Positions 48,401 through 60,000 of a stretch of 64,000 nt of DNA are shown piece by piece (position 1 is the first letter of the stretch; each line of letters starts with the position of its first letter). The stretch spans positions 12,572,967-12,636,966 of the forward strand of contig CM030706.1 of the NCBI GenBank assembly GCA_017979445.1, in the 5' to 3' direction. Source of the stretch: Akebia trifoliata (Eukaryota; Streptophyta; Magnoliopsida; Ranunculales; Lardizabalaceae). Made by a program: the position numbers and the translations under genes. The notes beneath the pieces are model-generated. The model was not told the DNA's origin. It did no database searches and saw only the letters and a list, made by a program, of their open reading frames with translations.

Positions 48401-49063
48401 CAAAACAAAACAGAGGTGATTATTCTTTCATTATTTATATAGGATAGGATGGAACCAACAGAATTAATTGGTTATCAAAAACAACCTAAAAGAGGATTCA
48501 TACCAATGCCATATGAGGCTGGCTAATTCTAGCAAGATGCATTAATCGCGACAGCAGTAAACTCTCATTTTGAGCACAATAGTATAATTCTTGATCAGTT
48601 TACATGGAAGCAACTTGAATAAGCAATTATTTATTTAAAGGGTCTAGTTTAGCTTAATGGGTTGTCTTCAGTTCTGGCTGGAATGGCTTGGTTCAATCTT
48701 TTGATGCTCTGTCACCATAAAACTAAATCCCTAAACACTCTCACTGACAACCAAAATTTCCAGAAAATAATTTGCTTGTTTTAATTCAAGAATCTGGGAA
48801 ACTATAATGGAGAGAGACCTGAAAACATTTGGAGAAACCTTTGTATATATATAATTCGTTAATCTAATCTTCTAAAATCAGATTCAAAAACTATAAAAAA
48901 AAAAAAAAAAAATCTAACAGTATAACATATATCTGATCCATCGCATGAGAGATAACTTACAGACAACTGGATGTGGATCACCCAGAAATTTTTGGAATTC
49001 TGATGTTTGGGAAACAGCCGTGCGGAGGAGAATGAGAAGAAGAAAAAAGAATGTATTTGGCAT
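42412..49063 (-). CDS. GEX3: GAMETE EXPRESSED 3-like membrane protein
   Basis: Arabidopsis GEX3 is a membrane protein of male and female gametophytes, implicated in pollen tube guidance; this gene matches it in order and motifs. Nine exons on the - strand join in frame: 49063-48961, 46369-46182, 45673-45344, 45241-44995, 44883-44599, 44192-44106, 43421-43362, 43289-43147, 43065-42412. The product is about 698 residues. A signal peptide (MPNTFFFLLLILLRTAVSQ) precedes a quinoprotein-like beta-propeller region of about 45-385 (LIGDDGRIYTCSERNFFAFE; NNGLVYVTIPVKALVLALD; LLDCSGYAVYISQTK). One transmembrane helix lies near 438-462 (ILLFLLFQTSVLIVLGGFIW), then a basic, Ser-rich cytosolic tail (Ser tract near 580-600). 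Splice sites are GT-AG. No stop or frameshift was seen, so it is probably functional. Intron 1 is about 2.6 kb; intron 5 carries a MITE. Confidence 0.92.
44272..44544. mobile_element. Foldback MITE in GEX3 intron 5 (family copy 3)
   Basis: The ends read GGGAGACAAAA (44272) and TTGTCTCCC (44544). Inside are the family modules: GCTGATTTTTTGTGAGGATG with its complement (about 44318-44382), ACTTCTAATTCCATCAAAAC, and a second GCTGATTTTTTGTGAGGATG near 44489. The right-hand inverted partner is partly lost. It lies wholly within the intron 44193-44598. Confidence 0.8.
46370..48960 (-). other. Long first intron of GEX3
   Basis: About 2.6 kb between GT at 48960 and AG at 46370 (read on the - strand). 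AT-rich, with an (ATA)n microsatellite near 48085-48112 and a TTTA run near 46950. No transposon coding sequence or RNA gene was recognised. It is much longer than the other introns, so an old insertion is possible but not shown. Confidence 0.5.
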
Positions 49064-49065
49064 TT

Positions 49066-49099
49066 GGAGAGAGAAAAAGAGAGAGAGAGAGAGAGAGAG
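49066..49099. repeat. (GA)n microsatellite in the GEX3 5' leader
   Basis: An almost pure GA run, CT in the GEX3 sense direction, lies just upstream of the GEX3 start codon at 49063. CT-rich leaders are common in plant genes; a regulatory role is only possible. Confidence 0.75.
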
Positions 49100-49249
49100 T
49101 TTATACAAAATTGAAGAGACAGTTACTTGAGTAACCGCATTTATTTTGTGGCGGGAGAGACTACTTTCAAACAGGGTTTGGAGTTGGACCACAAAAACAA
49201 TTGGGCCTGAGCTTAGTTTTAAGTCCAATAAATAAATGGGACACCTCGG

Positions 49250-50046
49250 GCCTGAGAAACTAGGTCAATGGATCCTGTATTCATTGTAATGGAGTTGGTT
49301 TGAAGGCCGGGTTACACTGAGGGTGGAGTTGTCAATTGATTGGACATGACCCGAAATCTGATCCATTCGGATTTGATAACTTTTGATCTAGATCAAGAAT
49401 TTGGGATTCATTTTGATACCTTAGTGGATTGGTTTTGGATCAATCTGTCCCAATACAATAAAATGTGACAAGGTATGTAAATTATATATTGTTTTTTTTT
49501 TTTTTGTAAATATATGAACTTTATCTATATTTTGTATGAAAATTTGGATATTATCCAATCCAACTGTTTTTTGGATTGGATTTAGATCCTAATAATGTGA
49601 TCTGATAAAAACACCATCCAAGAAGAGTTCGGATTTAGTCTTTATTAGTTGGTCCCAAATCACTCCCAACGTGATCCATTGGTAGCCCTTTTAAAGTGAA
49701 AAAGGTAACTAGACTCAGAGCTATTTGTTGTGGTTTGCAGTTCTTTTGTCATTTGGAGGAATGATGTGGTCAATGAAACACCGACCATATAAAATGTGAA
49801 ATTTTAAATACACACCACTTTTCTTTAAGGGCCCTCCAACTTTTATGGGCAACTCAATATTTAAGTTTTTGATAAGAGCGCTCCCATCTTTTAGTGTTTG
49901 TTTAGGGCACTCCATCAACAACCGTTGGAATAATGTAGGATTTATCCTAATGTTTGAATGGAAGTAGAAGAAAAGTAAAAGCAAAAGTTAAAGTTAAAGT
50001 AAAAAAGTAATAGTAAGAGTTACGTAGTTTGTTTTTCAAAGTTGTG
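49250..50046. other. GEX3 upstream region with possible MITE remnant
   Basis: No coding sequence. A segment at about 49315-49690 repeats GGAT-rich motifs (GATCCATTCGGATTTGATAA, GGATTGGATTTAGATCC). It is bounded by GGAGTTGTCAATTG and CCATTGGTAGCCCTT, which weakly suggest the non-autonomous hAT-like elements common in plants. The ends are too diverged for a firm call. Confidence 0.35.
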
Positions 50047-51056
50047 GTGTAAAATTTTAGTCCCATATCGAATAAAAACAACTAAAGAGTGTAACTCTTA
50101 TATAGAAGCTCTCACATGTGAGAAAGATATGGGTCAAGTCCACACACACGTGAGGGCCCATGGGTTCTAAAAGGGATTTGGACCCATTGGTCCGAAAACC
50201 ATAGTGTGTGTGTGTGCATGCAATGCGCGTGCAGGGAGGGGTGCAAATCTTTGAATTTAAACTCTATTGACAGGTGTGTATGTTCAAAAAGCCACAACTC
50301 TTATCAACATTACTATAAATTCACATTACTTTCCTCATTCGAATTCATTCAATTTTCAAGTTTTTTATTTGCATAGCGTCTTTCTTATTTTCAAGAGATT
50401 TCCTTGTGTGTTCTTGAGAGTACTAATCACAATACAAGTTCAATTGTACGTGTACACTTAGAGTGTTGTCTTGTACACGTGTAAAACGTTGTATCTTGGG
50501 AAACAAACATCCAAAGATTGTTGGCACATCATAGGGGCGAAATTTGTCTAAAGGCTATTATGTCCAATACAAGCCTCGTTCATTTCAACATTAAGATAAT
50601 ATATTTTATGGTATTTAGAATATACTTTGTTACTTTATTTCACATCATTTTTATGTTTATTGTTTGTAATATAATGTCACAGGTTTTAACAATCTTAAGA
50701 TAGATTTATTAATATTTATGTGTTGATTAGATTTTCAAAAAAGAAAATGAATTCTATAATACATACTCCACAAGAGAAACCTGAGAAGTTTGATAGCACA
50801 GACTTCAAGAGGTGGCAACAAAAGATGTTGTTTTATTTAACAACATTGAACTTGGCGAAATTCCTCCAAGAGGATCCTCATGTTCTCAAAAAGAACGAAT
50901 CTGACACAACCACAATTACTGTTATTGAAGCATGGAAACATGCAGAATTTCTATGTAGGAATTATATCATTAATGGACTGAATAACACATTATATAATGT
51001 GTACAATTCAATTACTACTGTAAAGGAACTATGGGAATCTTTAGATAAAAGTATGT
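50047..51056 (+). mobile_element. Truncated Ty1/Copia element: 5' LTR-like region and gag start
   Basis: From TGTAAAATTTTAGTCCCATATC (about 50048) the sequence resembles a Copia LTR: an AGTCCCATATCG-type start, TATA-like CTTATATAGAAGC (50096-50108) and an end near GGGAAACAAACA (about 50510). A gag frame starts ATG 50747 and matches the UBN2/Copia gag family: EKPEKFDSTDFKRWQQKMLF, LAKFLQEDPHVLKK, then HAEFLCRNYIINGLNNTLYN and ELWESLDK. Homology ends after ESLDK (about 51050). The frame then runs by chance into the neighbouring Ty3 element to 51160. No protease, integrase or reverse transcriptase remains. Confidence 0.8.
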
Positions 51057-51746
51057 CTCATACGAACGTAATATCGTGCTCTGATACTATTCTGTTGCAT
51101 CTGTTAGATCTTTATAACAGAGCTACCTACGTCCTAGACGGACATAATGCTGACCTCTGATACCACTCTGTGGTACCCCCAAATTTTAACACTAATACCC
51201 ATGATTCTATGCTAAATCCAAGGCACTAAAATACACACTCCCAATAATGAAAATAATAAAAAAAATAAGAAATATGGTGACGACATATAATATCGCAGCG
51301 AAAATTTTAATAAATATGAAATAAAAGTGTGTAAGTATCCACAAGATGACTAAGATGTAATATGATCTAGAAACTAGAGCTCCAAAATTTACACACAAAA
51401 ATAATAAAAAAAGTTGGCAAAATCCCACACTGACATCAAACACTACTCTTAAAATAAATAAATCAGAAACATTTCTAACACCTAAACTAAAATAGATCTA
51501 GTAAAGTAATTCCAATTATTGCCTAGAAGCAAACTATAATCATCAATGTGACCTACGAGGTGATACTCCAATGGAGACTCCTCTAATTATTCCTCAACTG
51601 GGGGAGAATCTGCAACTGAAATGATAGAGTGAGTAATGGAGAAGTTACTCAGCAAGTAAATCACTATCTCAAACTAATAGTCTCCTAACATGGGCAAAAT
51701 CATTATAGTATAGTTAAAATACATAGAGGTTTTCCAATATAATAAG
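51057..51746 (-). mobile_element. 5' end of a second Ty3/gypsy element: primer site and LTR remnant
   Basis: Read on the - strand, an LTR end (GGGGGTACCACA, end at 51169) is followed three bases later by TGGTATCAGAG (51155-51165), a classic tRNA-iMet primer site, and about 100 bp of internal sequence. The LTR continues right to 51746, where the Tat element begins at TGTGTGG. The rest of this LTR is expected beyond the right window edge. Its gag-pol is absent, with Copia sequence in its place. Confidence 0.75.
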
Positions 51747-52336
51747 TGTGTGGTCGAAATCCGATGAACGGCTCTGATGAATCCAATCGCACTAATCCGA
51801 AGTCGTTTCAAGCACCTCCCTCCTCGTGGTGGTGTGGTACCTACCAAAATCTCTCTGACGCTCAAGTTAGAGAAGCAGAGGAATAGTCTCAGTAAAAACT
51901 GGTTAGCCTCCAGTCCCTCTTCCAAAAAGATCCCTCTCAATAGTGTTTACTGTGTTATTTATCCCCCCTAACTGTCCATAGGATTTTTCCCTTCTGTAGG
52001 TTATAATCATGGGATCTCTACTGACTTTGCAGAGTTGTTTACCTAATTAGGATATCTTGGATTGCTCGTACTTAACTGTAAAGATCTCTTCTGGAATATC
52101 TGGGATTGACGTGCACGTATCAGTTTTACGATTTTCTTATGACCTAGCCTGCCCTGCTTGGCAGACTTGGCCTTGCTTATTGTTATGCTGCCCTACCAGC
52201 CAGACTATGGAAGTCTCTACTCTGACCTACCTTTCTTGTAGGGCATCGTTCCCGTATGATGGTCCGTGTTTGGTACCACCCAACCGGTGTGGACATGTGT
52301 ACGACTTAGATTAATACGTAATTATTTCCCTTTACA
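51747..52336 (-). mobile_element. 3' LTR of the Tat element
   Basis: In sense direction it begins TGTAAAGGGAAATAATTACG (52336) and ends GACCACACA (51747). It matches 63418-64000 along its length with scattered substitutions. The + frame 52057-52314 has a counterpart in the other LTR and is not a gene. Confidence 0.88.
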
Positions 52337-52350
52337 ATTATCCCCTCTCG
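52337..52350 (-). promoter_or_regulatory. Polypurine tract of the Tat element
   Basis: On the - strand CGAGAGGGGATAAT lies directly before the LTR start TGTAAAGGG, the expected plus-strand priming position. Confidence 0.7.
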
Positions 52351-52507
52351 AGGAGGTTTAAGGTATTTTCGTCTCCTCAAGACATACTTCTATTCTCTTA
52401 TTGGCTGCCTTGATCTCTCATAATTGTGTCTATTATTTCTGAATCAATGCAACGTCGCTTCAAATCTTCTTTGACAGCTTAGATGGATCACTCTTCATCT
52501 ATGCCCA

Positions 52508-54648
52508 TGTAAACATCCCAATTTGCACGAACCCGCTAAGGAAAACCAAAGTTTCCTTAAGTTAATTCCAATTTAAAACTTAAGCCTCTCAACGGGCCCA
52601 CATTGTCACTTGGCATCATCTTCATGTATACATGCAGATATGCATCATGTCATATAGTCTTGCATGCCCAAACCTTGTCACTAATCCACTTTAGTTCCAT
52701 ACCCACTCTCATAAACCAATTCAAATCTATACCCATTCTCCATTAACCTATCCATCACCCATACCCTAACCCAAGTCCATAAACAAAGTCTATATCCTAA
52801 TCAAGCCAAGTCACCCTAAGTCCTTAACCCAAAGTCCATAATACCATTATCCATAAATCAAGTCCATCTCCTAACCCAAAGTTCATAGCTCAAGTTCATC
52901 CCCAAAGCCCAATCCCAAGCCCATTCTCTTACACTCCTTCAAAAGATGACACATGGTGGCCTCTCATAAGCTCCCAATACCTAATAATTCAATTTAATTA
53001 AATAGTCAACTCCCCCTTATGAAAATCCAATAACACCCTTCCCAAAAAGGATGGTCAAACTAAAAAGTTTATTTGGTCTTTGGTAATAATCTATAAAGTT
53101 GAGAAAACTTTCAATCATACTTTTAAAAGGTAGAAATCTTTAAGTACATACATAAGGCTCTCTCATTAGTCCATTTCTAAAATATACATCCACCCTTGCT
53201 TTATGAGTTATTTACAAATGAATCGAAGTCTACTTTTTACCTACCACTTCACTTTTACACATGCCACTCTCCTACTCACCCTCCTAAAAATATTTTTGTT
53301 CTCATATTAGTTTATTTTAAAAACATACATCCACCCTTATTTTATGAGTTATTTACAAATAAACTAAGGTCTACTTTTTACCTACCACTTCACCTTTACA
53401 CATGTCACTCCCTATTCACCCTCCAAAAATATTTTTGGTTCTCTCACCTCTAGTTACCAAAAAATCAAAGATCAAAGAATGTTTTTTAGATTTCTTCACA
53501 AATGTTATATTTACCCTCATACAAATGAAAAATCCAAAAGAAATAATATAAACTTTATATCCATTCTCTTTATTTTTAGGGTTGGACCACTTTATCCCTA
53601 AAAGTTTTTCAAAAATTTTATAAATAATCTCATTTTCCATGAACAATTCATGCTCTCAAGCCTCCATTTCTCTACCCCAAGCTCTACAAAAATTTCTACT
53701 CACCTCTCAAACATTCTCTCAAACCAACATTCAACATAAGAGTTCCCCTAATTTCTCTATTCTCAACCAACAATCCCAACATCTCTCGTCATCTATCTTC
53801 AATTAAAGCATTCAACTTTCAAAGTCATCTCAAGACTCATAATCATTCCAAGAACGTCAAGGGACAAGGTGGGTGTAGCCTAGGTTTACTTTTTAGCTTG
53901 CATCTTCTTCTTTTATCCCTCTCTTTTATTTTTTTTTTAGAAATTCCTTAGGATGTAATGCACACCATCTCTTATTTCTGATAGATTGGACTAAGGTTCG
54001 ATCGAAAGGGTGGGGGTTAAAACCATCTTTCCCATTTTGTATATATCTCATGCATCATGTTGTACACAATGCATATACTTACATATGTATGGCAATTATG
54101 AAGAAATATGTCTCCCTCTTGATAAGGTGAAACACTAAGTTTCTAGTCATACATACATACATCAAGGTTGCGGCCTCAATGGAACTCTATCATGGAGTCT
54201 CTCTAAAAGCTCAAACCAACATTCAGATCCATCAAATATAATGTGGCTATATGGATTATCATTTTCCATAGGATGCCCCTAATGTCACATTGAAATTGAA
54301 ACCCATTTTTAAGGGAACATTTCACTCAATGCACACACTACATCTAGCATGCATTCTCATGCATTTTTATTTATTTTCTTAAGTTTTTTACAAAAAAGAA
54401 TGGCTAAGCAAGGTAACCACCTTTGGTGGAGAAGATGGGGTGCCTAACACCTTCCCCATCTTTTGATCAGACCTCCTTACCTAGATCTTAGGTAAACCAC
54501 GTCATTTCCATGTGTGGGAGTCACTACAATGACAAAACTAATTTCAAAATCATTTCAATTGTCCATTTGCACCTATTTCCAAAAAAGAATGGTGGCGACT
54601 CCAAACAATGTAGAATTGAGATTCATGGCGAACATTCTCATGTCTACA
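52508..54648 (+). mobile_element. Nested solo LTR of an Ogre/Tat-type element
   Basis: It starts TGTAAACATCCCAATTTGCACG and ends CATGTCTACA, about 2.14 kb, with no internal region. Flanking bases GCCCA and GCTCG agree at three of five positions and may be a decayed target duplication. Motifs TGCCTAACACCTTCC (54441-54455) and GGTGGCGACTCC (54591-54602) are shared, in the same order, with the LTR at 7089-8794, although the sequences are otherwise diverged. Solo LTRs arise by recombination between the two LTRs. It is inserted in the 3' region of the Tat element, in the opposite orientation. Confidence 0.72.
54417..54462 (+). other. Double hairpin in Ogre/Tat LTR (copy 2)
   Basis: Hairpin A: CCACC (54417-54421) pairs with GGTGG (54425-54429) around TTT. 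Hairpin B: AAGATGGGG (54432-54440) pairs perfectly with CCCCATCTT (54454-54462) around TGCCTAACACCTT. The loop of B is identical to copy 1 at 8614-8626, while six of nine stem pairs differ and all remain paired. Function unknown. Confidence 0.75.
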
Positions 54649-54934
54649 GCTCGATCACGTGTCCTACTACCTTCTACACTACTCCCCATCTTGGGATGCT
54701 TCAATAGGCTCAAGTTGTCCTTTCAGGTGTACGTGTTCCTTTGCATCTTCCTATAAATAGGGGATTTAGTGCGTTATTTTCTTGCTATCATGCTAAAACT
54801 CTGAAATTTTGTCATCGTGCTTCTCTATGAAGAACCTCTACTTTTATTTCTCTACTTCGTTGTTACAGTTACCTCTCTCACACTGAGGTAATCTTCTTTC
54901 TCTGTCTACTTTCTTCTACATACCTATATTCACA

Positions 54935-57348
54935 ATGGCTATTATTGTGTCCCAACTTCATCGGAGTCTCTACATTCCCGCCTCTGTACACATTCAAGTT
55001 GGTAAAGATTCAAATACTCTTGGTGAATGCCACCAAGGGGAGATCTTGGTCTATGCTAGCCAAATTAAGGTTGGCTTTAACTCCCCCTCTCCCTACTTTC
55101 TTTAGAGAGGTACTAAGTAAGATAAATCGGGCCCCAAGCAAAATATCTGGGAACTTCTACTGTCTGGTAGACACTGCGGAGAAAATGAGTATCACCCCCA
55201 ACAATTTCCTTTCCTGATACAATTTGAAAGCCATCCCCCAATGTCCGGGGTATTATTTGTTGTCCTCCAAGAGTGCGGTAGTGACCCTGATTTCCTCTCT
55301 CCCTAACTCTGATACAGGATGGCATAGAGACCACATTTCTAGGGATTGGGAATTTTCCCCTGGTGCTCCTCACGAGGGATTCAAGGTCCCTCAGACTTTT
55401 CAAGATAATACTAGCTCGAGGCTACTAGTTGTGTCTTGTCAATTTCTCTATTTTTGGCTTACTTTGCTTTTAACTATTTCCTTACTTTTTTACAAACTCT
55501 TCCACTCTTGTGGCTATGGAGGCCTAGAAGGAACAACGCAGAACGTCCAAAGATCGGTTGCTCGTGGCAGTGGACCCCTGAACCAGGACTGTAAAGGAGG
55601 CGATGATGGAAGATCTATTTGCTGATGTTTTGAGACCACCTGCACGAAGAGTTCCCTTCAGCCGGCTAGGTGGATAATAGAATTTCTTGATCCATTCCCT
55701 CTCGCCTCTACTCCCCTTCAACCTCCCCCACAATGATGGGATCCCACTAATCTAGCTCTCTCTTCTCCGGATGGGCAGGGTTTGAAATGTTTAATCAATT
55801 CTGGTTCAAACTCTTCCCCTTCTGGGATTCTGCCAGGGTCCTCCGACGCGATGGACATCAACCTGTTGGAGTTCTCGCTCTCATGTTCCCCTGCCATCAG
55901 GGCTGCTCCTCATGTTGTCCCAGCCAAAAGGCGAAAGAAATGAGGAACCAAACTTTTCGAGGTTCTAGCCTTTTTAGAAAGGCTGGTCAGCTAGTTGTGG
56001 TGCATGGGGGTCCTACTTCTACCTCTGCTTATGTTTCTATTGTGGTTGCTACTGATGCTACTACTAGTGCTATAGCTGTTTCTACGGAGCCTCCTGCGGA
56101 GACTCAGATGCAGGTAGGGCAGATTTTTGCCACCTCTAGGGAGGGTAGCCTTGTTCCTGATCTTCAACTACGAAAGAGGCATCGGTTGGTTAGGAAAAGC
56201 TTGAGAAGTCCTTCTCATTCAAATGAGTATGAGCACGAAGGCCCTTCCCTGTGCAAGACTCCTCTGGAGGCAGCTACTTTTGCTTGGATAGGTCATGGGG
56301 CCTTCTTCCAAGGTGGGAATGAGAGTAACATCTTTCGGCCCCCTTATCACGTCTACAATAAAAGTTGCAGGGTAAAAGACCCCGTTACCGCTGCTTCCCT
56401 ACTCTCCCAGTCTATCTCACCCATGGATTGGGATGTCGTTAACCGGGCCAACGCTGACCTGGGCTTTGGTTGTTTTGTCCATGTTCTTCTTTTTGTTTCG
56501 TAGGTTTATGTTTATTGGACCCTGGCTTCCTAAAGTGGTGTGAGGCCAAGAACCAATTAGTTATCCTAGCTAAAAAGTAGGGAGAGAAAATAATTGTGCT
56601 CTAAGTTGAGCTAGCCTCTTCTAGCCAATTTTCCCAAGAGGCTAGAGAAGAGATGGAGGCTAATCTGACCCAATTCTCCAAGGCAAACCTAACCTTGGAG
56701 GCCTCTAATAGGAAGTTGGCAGACCTCCAGGGTGCTCTTCAACTGGAGCTGGCCAGCTACAAATAGAGAATACAACGAAGAGACGTAGAGCTAATAGAGC
56801 TCCAAAAGAAAATGTAGCGTCAAGAGCTCGAACTAAGTTCTTTGAGAACAAGTGTTGATTCAGCCAAGGCTACTCAAGCTAAAGAGGATGAGGCTGAAAC
56901 CAAGAAGTTACTAGGGCAATTGTAAGCCCAGTATTCTCGACTGGTAAAGGAGGCTTCTACAAAAGCCTATCATGAAGGTTTTGAGGCTGCTCAGCTTTAG
57001 TACGAAGAGGAAGAGGGAGATGATGAAGAGGACATGGACGATGCTCCTTTGGTATCTCCTATCAAGAACATATCCTGGATAGGACGCCTAAGGCGTATTC
57101 CCTCTTTCCAACTAAATGAGAGGGGAAACCCCATTGTTATCCTTGATCGAGCTCCTGGCGACCTTTTGAAGGTTGGTGCTACCTTAGAATTGAATCCTAC
57201 CCCAACAGTGGATTCCTCAGCTCAGTCTAGTGATCCACCCCCTGCCCATTTTTCCGACCAATCATCCGTTCCTGGCAAAGACCAGGGTGAAGCCGTTAAC
57301 CCCTCAAGCACTACTGTTGAAGTTGATTCTCCTACTACGGTTACTTAG
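54935..57348 (+). pseudogene. Antisense extra ORF of the Tat element (broken)
   Basis: On the + strand, opposite to gag-pol, shifting frames encode a protein like the putative gypsy-type transposon domain (Pfam Transposase_28, PF04195) found in Tat-lineage extra ORFs. Recognisable pieces are GEILVYASQIKVGFNSPLPT, FFREVLSKINRAPSKISGNF, ITPNNFLS, YYLLSSKSAVVTLISSLPNS and GWHRDH (about 55020-55330). A linker and a 55787-56503 frame rich in Ser/Thr/Ala follow, then a coiled-coil part (about 56610-57000) with several in-frame stops, and a Pro/Ser-rich end to 57348. Function in the family is not established. This copy has many stops and frameshifts. Confidence 0.7.
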
Positions 57349-57870
57349 ACTTCTCCTTCAGCTAGCCAGTCTCCTTTTACTGAACAATGATATGTTCCCA
57401 GTTTCTATGTTACTGCTCTTTGTACTATCCCAACTTTATGATCTCTCCCTTGTAGTATCTCTTTACTATTAGTGGAAAAATTTTGCATTTGTACACTTGT
57501 TGCCACATCTATACCTTTACCCTTTTTAGCCACTTCATGTTGCACACACATCCTTCTAACCTACTTTCTAATTTGGCACATTTCAACATTTCGTCATTCT
57601 CATTTCATTGATGTTATGTTCACGCTGGTTAGACTACTCACACACTATTCTACTTTAACAGTCAACTTTCTTCCATTTCTACTTTAACAACCAATTCATT
57701 TTTTATTATATTCTTCCCCCCTAGTTCTACCATAAGTAAGTGTTACTTTAAGTGGAACCTTTATTAGGCTAACTCTTCAAACAACTAATTGAGTCACTGT
57801 CCTTGAAGCATGCTATAATTCTGCTCTAACTTTTCTACTTTATCAATCGGCTAAATTTCCTGCTAGTGAA
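57349..57870. other. Spacer in the Tat element
   Basis: Between the antisense ORF and the tandem repeat. Pyrimidine-rich, AT-rich sequence with only short random frames; no motif recognised on either strand. Confidence 0.4.
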
Positions 57871-57879
57871 CTCATGAAA

Positions 57880-58300
57880 GAGTAGGACCCCGACCAGTTT
57901 CTTACTCTGCCAAGAATAGTAGAGAAGACCCACATAAATTCGAATCCTGACTAGATCCACGTAGTGCTTTTGTTATTCATATTAGAGTTAGGCCCTGACG
58001 AGCTTCTTACTCTACCCATGAAGGCAAAAAAGACCCACGTAGGCCCGGATCCTGACTGGATCCCACTTTAGTACCCTTGAAACTCATGACAGAGTAGGAC
58101 CCCGACCAGTTTCTTATTCTGCCAATGAAGGCAGAGAAGATTCACGTAGGTTCGAATTTGGGCTGGATCCACACAATGCTTTTGTTACTCGTGTTAAAAT
58201 TGGGCCCCAACCAACTTCTTATTCTGCTAATGAAGGCAGAGAAGACCCACATAGGCCCATATACAAGCTGGATCCCAATTTCCTGCTAATATCTGCATAT
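57880..58300. repeat. Tandem repeat, about 106-bp unit, in the Tat element
   Basis: GAGTAGGACCCCGACCAGTT-type starts recur at about 57880, 57985, 58092 and 58197, each followed by TCTTACTCTGCC, AGAGAAGACCCACATAGG and CTGGATCC submotifs. Four copies with substitutions. Tandem repeats outside the coding domains are typical of Tat-lineage elements. Confidence 0.82.
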
Positions 58301-58689
58301 AGATTTAGAACAACTAAGGTAAAACATTTATTAATAATACCTTTTAAGTTATATGCATTCCACGGTCTAGGCAACTCATGACTGGACATTGTTATTAAGT
58401 AGTAGGCCCCCCTTTGACCCATTATGGCTATTCTATATGGCCATTCCCAATTTGCACCCAACTTGTCGTTGTCCTGTTCTTCCGTATTCTAAAACACTCA
58501 TCATAGCATTAAGTCTTCTTCATGAAATTATCGAGGGCGGACTTTCTTGTTGAAGTAATTTTGTAATTTTTTGTGATAATTTTCTAATCTTATTAGTGTC
58601 GTGTCTCGTTTTTCTTTTAATAGGTCTAGCTTTGCAACCATTTATTTGTCGTTTCTGTTAGTTTGGGTTACTCTGAATCGCACTGTGGG

Positions 58690-59520
58690 GAAGTTGTTTC
58701 TGTAGGTATCACTGCTTCAATTCCGTAGGCCATGGAAAACGATGACATTCCCATAGAAGTTCTGGAGGTTGTCTTGTAGGCCCATAAGACTCCATTCAAA
58801 ATCGTTGTCCATCTACCCTTGGCTTCCCCTAGCCTCTTCTTCAAAGTGTTTATTAATACTTTATTTGTAGCCTTGGCTTGCCCATTGCCCTGTGGGTTCT
58901 AAGGTATGGAAAACAGTTGTGTTATTCCATGCTCACTGTAAAATTCTCTAATCTACTCTCTTGTAAACTATCTTCCATTATCAGATACTATGGTGCGTGA
59001 CAAATTGAACCTACAAATAATGTTTTCCCAGATAAACTTCTGGACTTCTTATTGTCGAATTCTGGCTAAAGGGAGTGCCTCTACCCACTTAGTGAAATAG
59101 TCTGTCGCTATCAGCAAAAAGGTCAAATTGCCTGGTGTCCGAGGAACCGACCTACTAAATTAATTCCCCATTACGCAAAGGGTCATGGGATGACAAAGGA
59201 ATTTAGTTTTTTTGTTGGCTGTCAAGTTATCTTTCCGTGCCTTTGACAACTATCGCAGTGCTTCACATACAGCGTTGTATCCTTCTATAGATAGGACCAA
59301 AAATAACCTTGAGAGAGTACTTTATGTGCCAAAGATCGCGCCCCGAATAGTTTCCACAGTCCCCTTCATGAATTTCGCTCAATACCTCTCTAACTTCCTC
59401 CGAAACTAGGCACCACAAGAGTTGACCCCCTGTGGATTTCCTGTATAAAGTCGTATCTAAGACAACATACCTTACTGCCCGGCTCTTAACTTGCCTAGCC
59501 TCCTTTGAACCACTGGGCAA
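58690..59520 (-). pseudogene. Integrase of the Tat element (broken)
   Basis: The N-terminal part (KSRAVRYVVLDTTLYRKSTG, EVLSEIHEGDCGNYSGRDL) lies at 59340-59500. Then come CDSCQRHGKI and PWPFA.WGINLVG (about 59120-59250), YFTKWVEALP (about 59090), SDNGR (about 58980) and NPQGNGQAKATNKVL (about 58850-58895). The last motif normally contains the catalytic glutamate (GQAEATNK); here it is lysine. Stops interrupt several segments. Confidence 0.85.
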
Positions 59521-59676
59521 CTCTCCCTATTGCAGAAAGGTTAGAATTGGGTTTATCTATCATTGATCTTTTGTAATTGTTACTAAGCTAATTAGCTTGG
59601 GCTTGTCTATCGTCAGGTACTCCTGGTAGCCCAACGATAGCTCTCTCTTGTTTTATCCAGCCAGCATCGAAGTGAT

Positions 59677-60000
59677 CTAAGCTAGAGCATCTGCATGTGT
59701 GTTATCTATTCGGGTTATATGCTTTACTTTGGCTTCTCCTGCGTGATGCATAGCGGACCTGATTTTCTCCAGGTAAAGCTGCATCCGAGGGTTCCGGGCT
59801 TCGAATGTCCCATTGATGTGATTCACCACTAACTGCAAGTCGTTGTAAATTGTTGCCTCAGACTCGAGGTTGAGTAACATTGCCTTGTATTCTGCCTCGT
59901 TGTTTGACGCTCTGAACCCTGATTTAATTGCCTTTTCTATTCGTGACCCATCCGAAGTTTATCTATGGGCCGCCTCGCAATTCATATTCACCATCCACAT
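59677..60000 (-). pseudogene. RNase H of the Tat element (partial)
   Basis: The - strand frame reads [20 protein letters not shown], then [16 protein letters not shown] and [14 protein letters not shown]. This matches the RNase H of Tat-type elements, where the DSQLVVNQVNG and N..ADALA segments are conserved. The catalytic aspartate context DSQLV appears as NDLQLV. Confidence 0.78.

Noticed and set aside
52057..52314. Cys-rich 85-codon + strand frame, repeated at 63785-63982
   Set aside because: Its repetition is explained by the two LTRs of the Tat element; no independent sign of coding.
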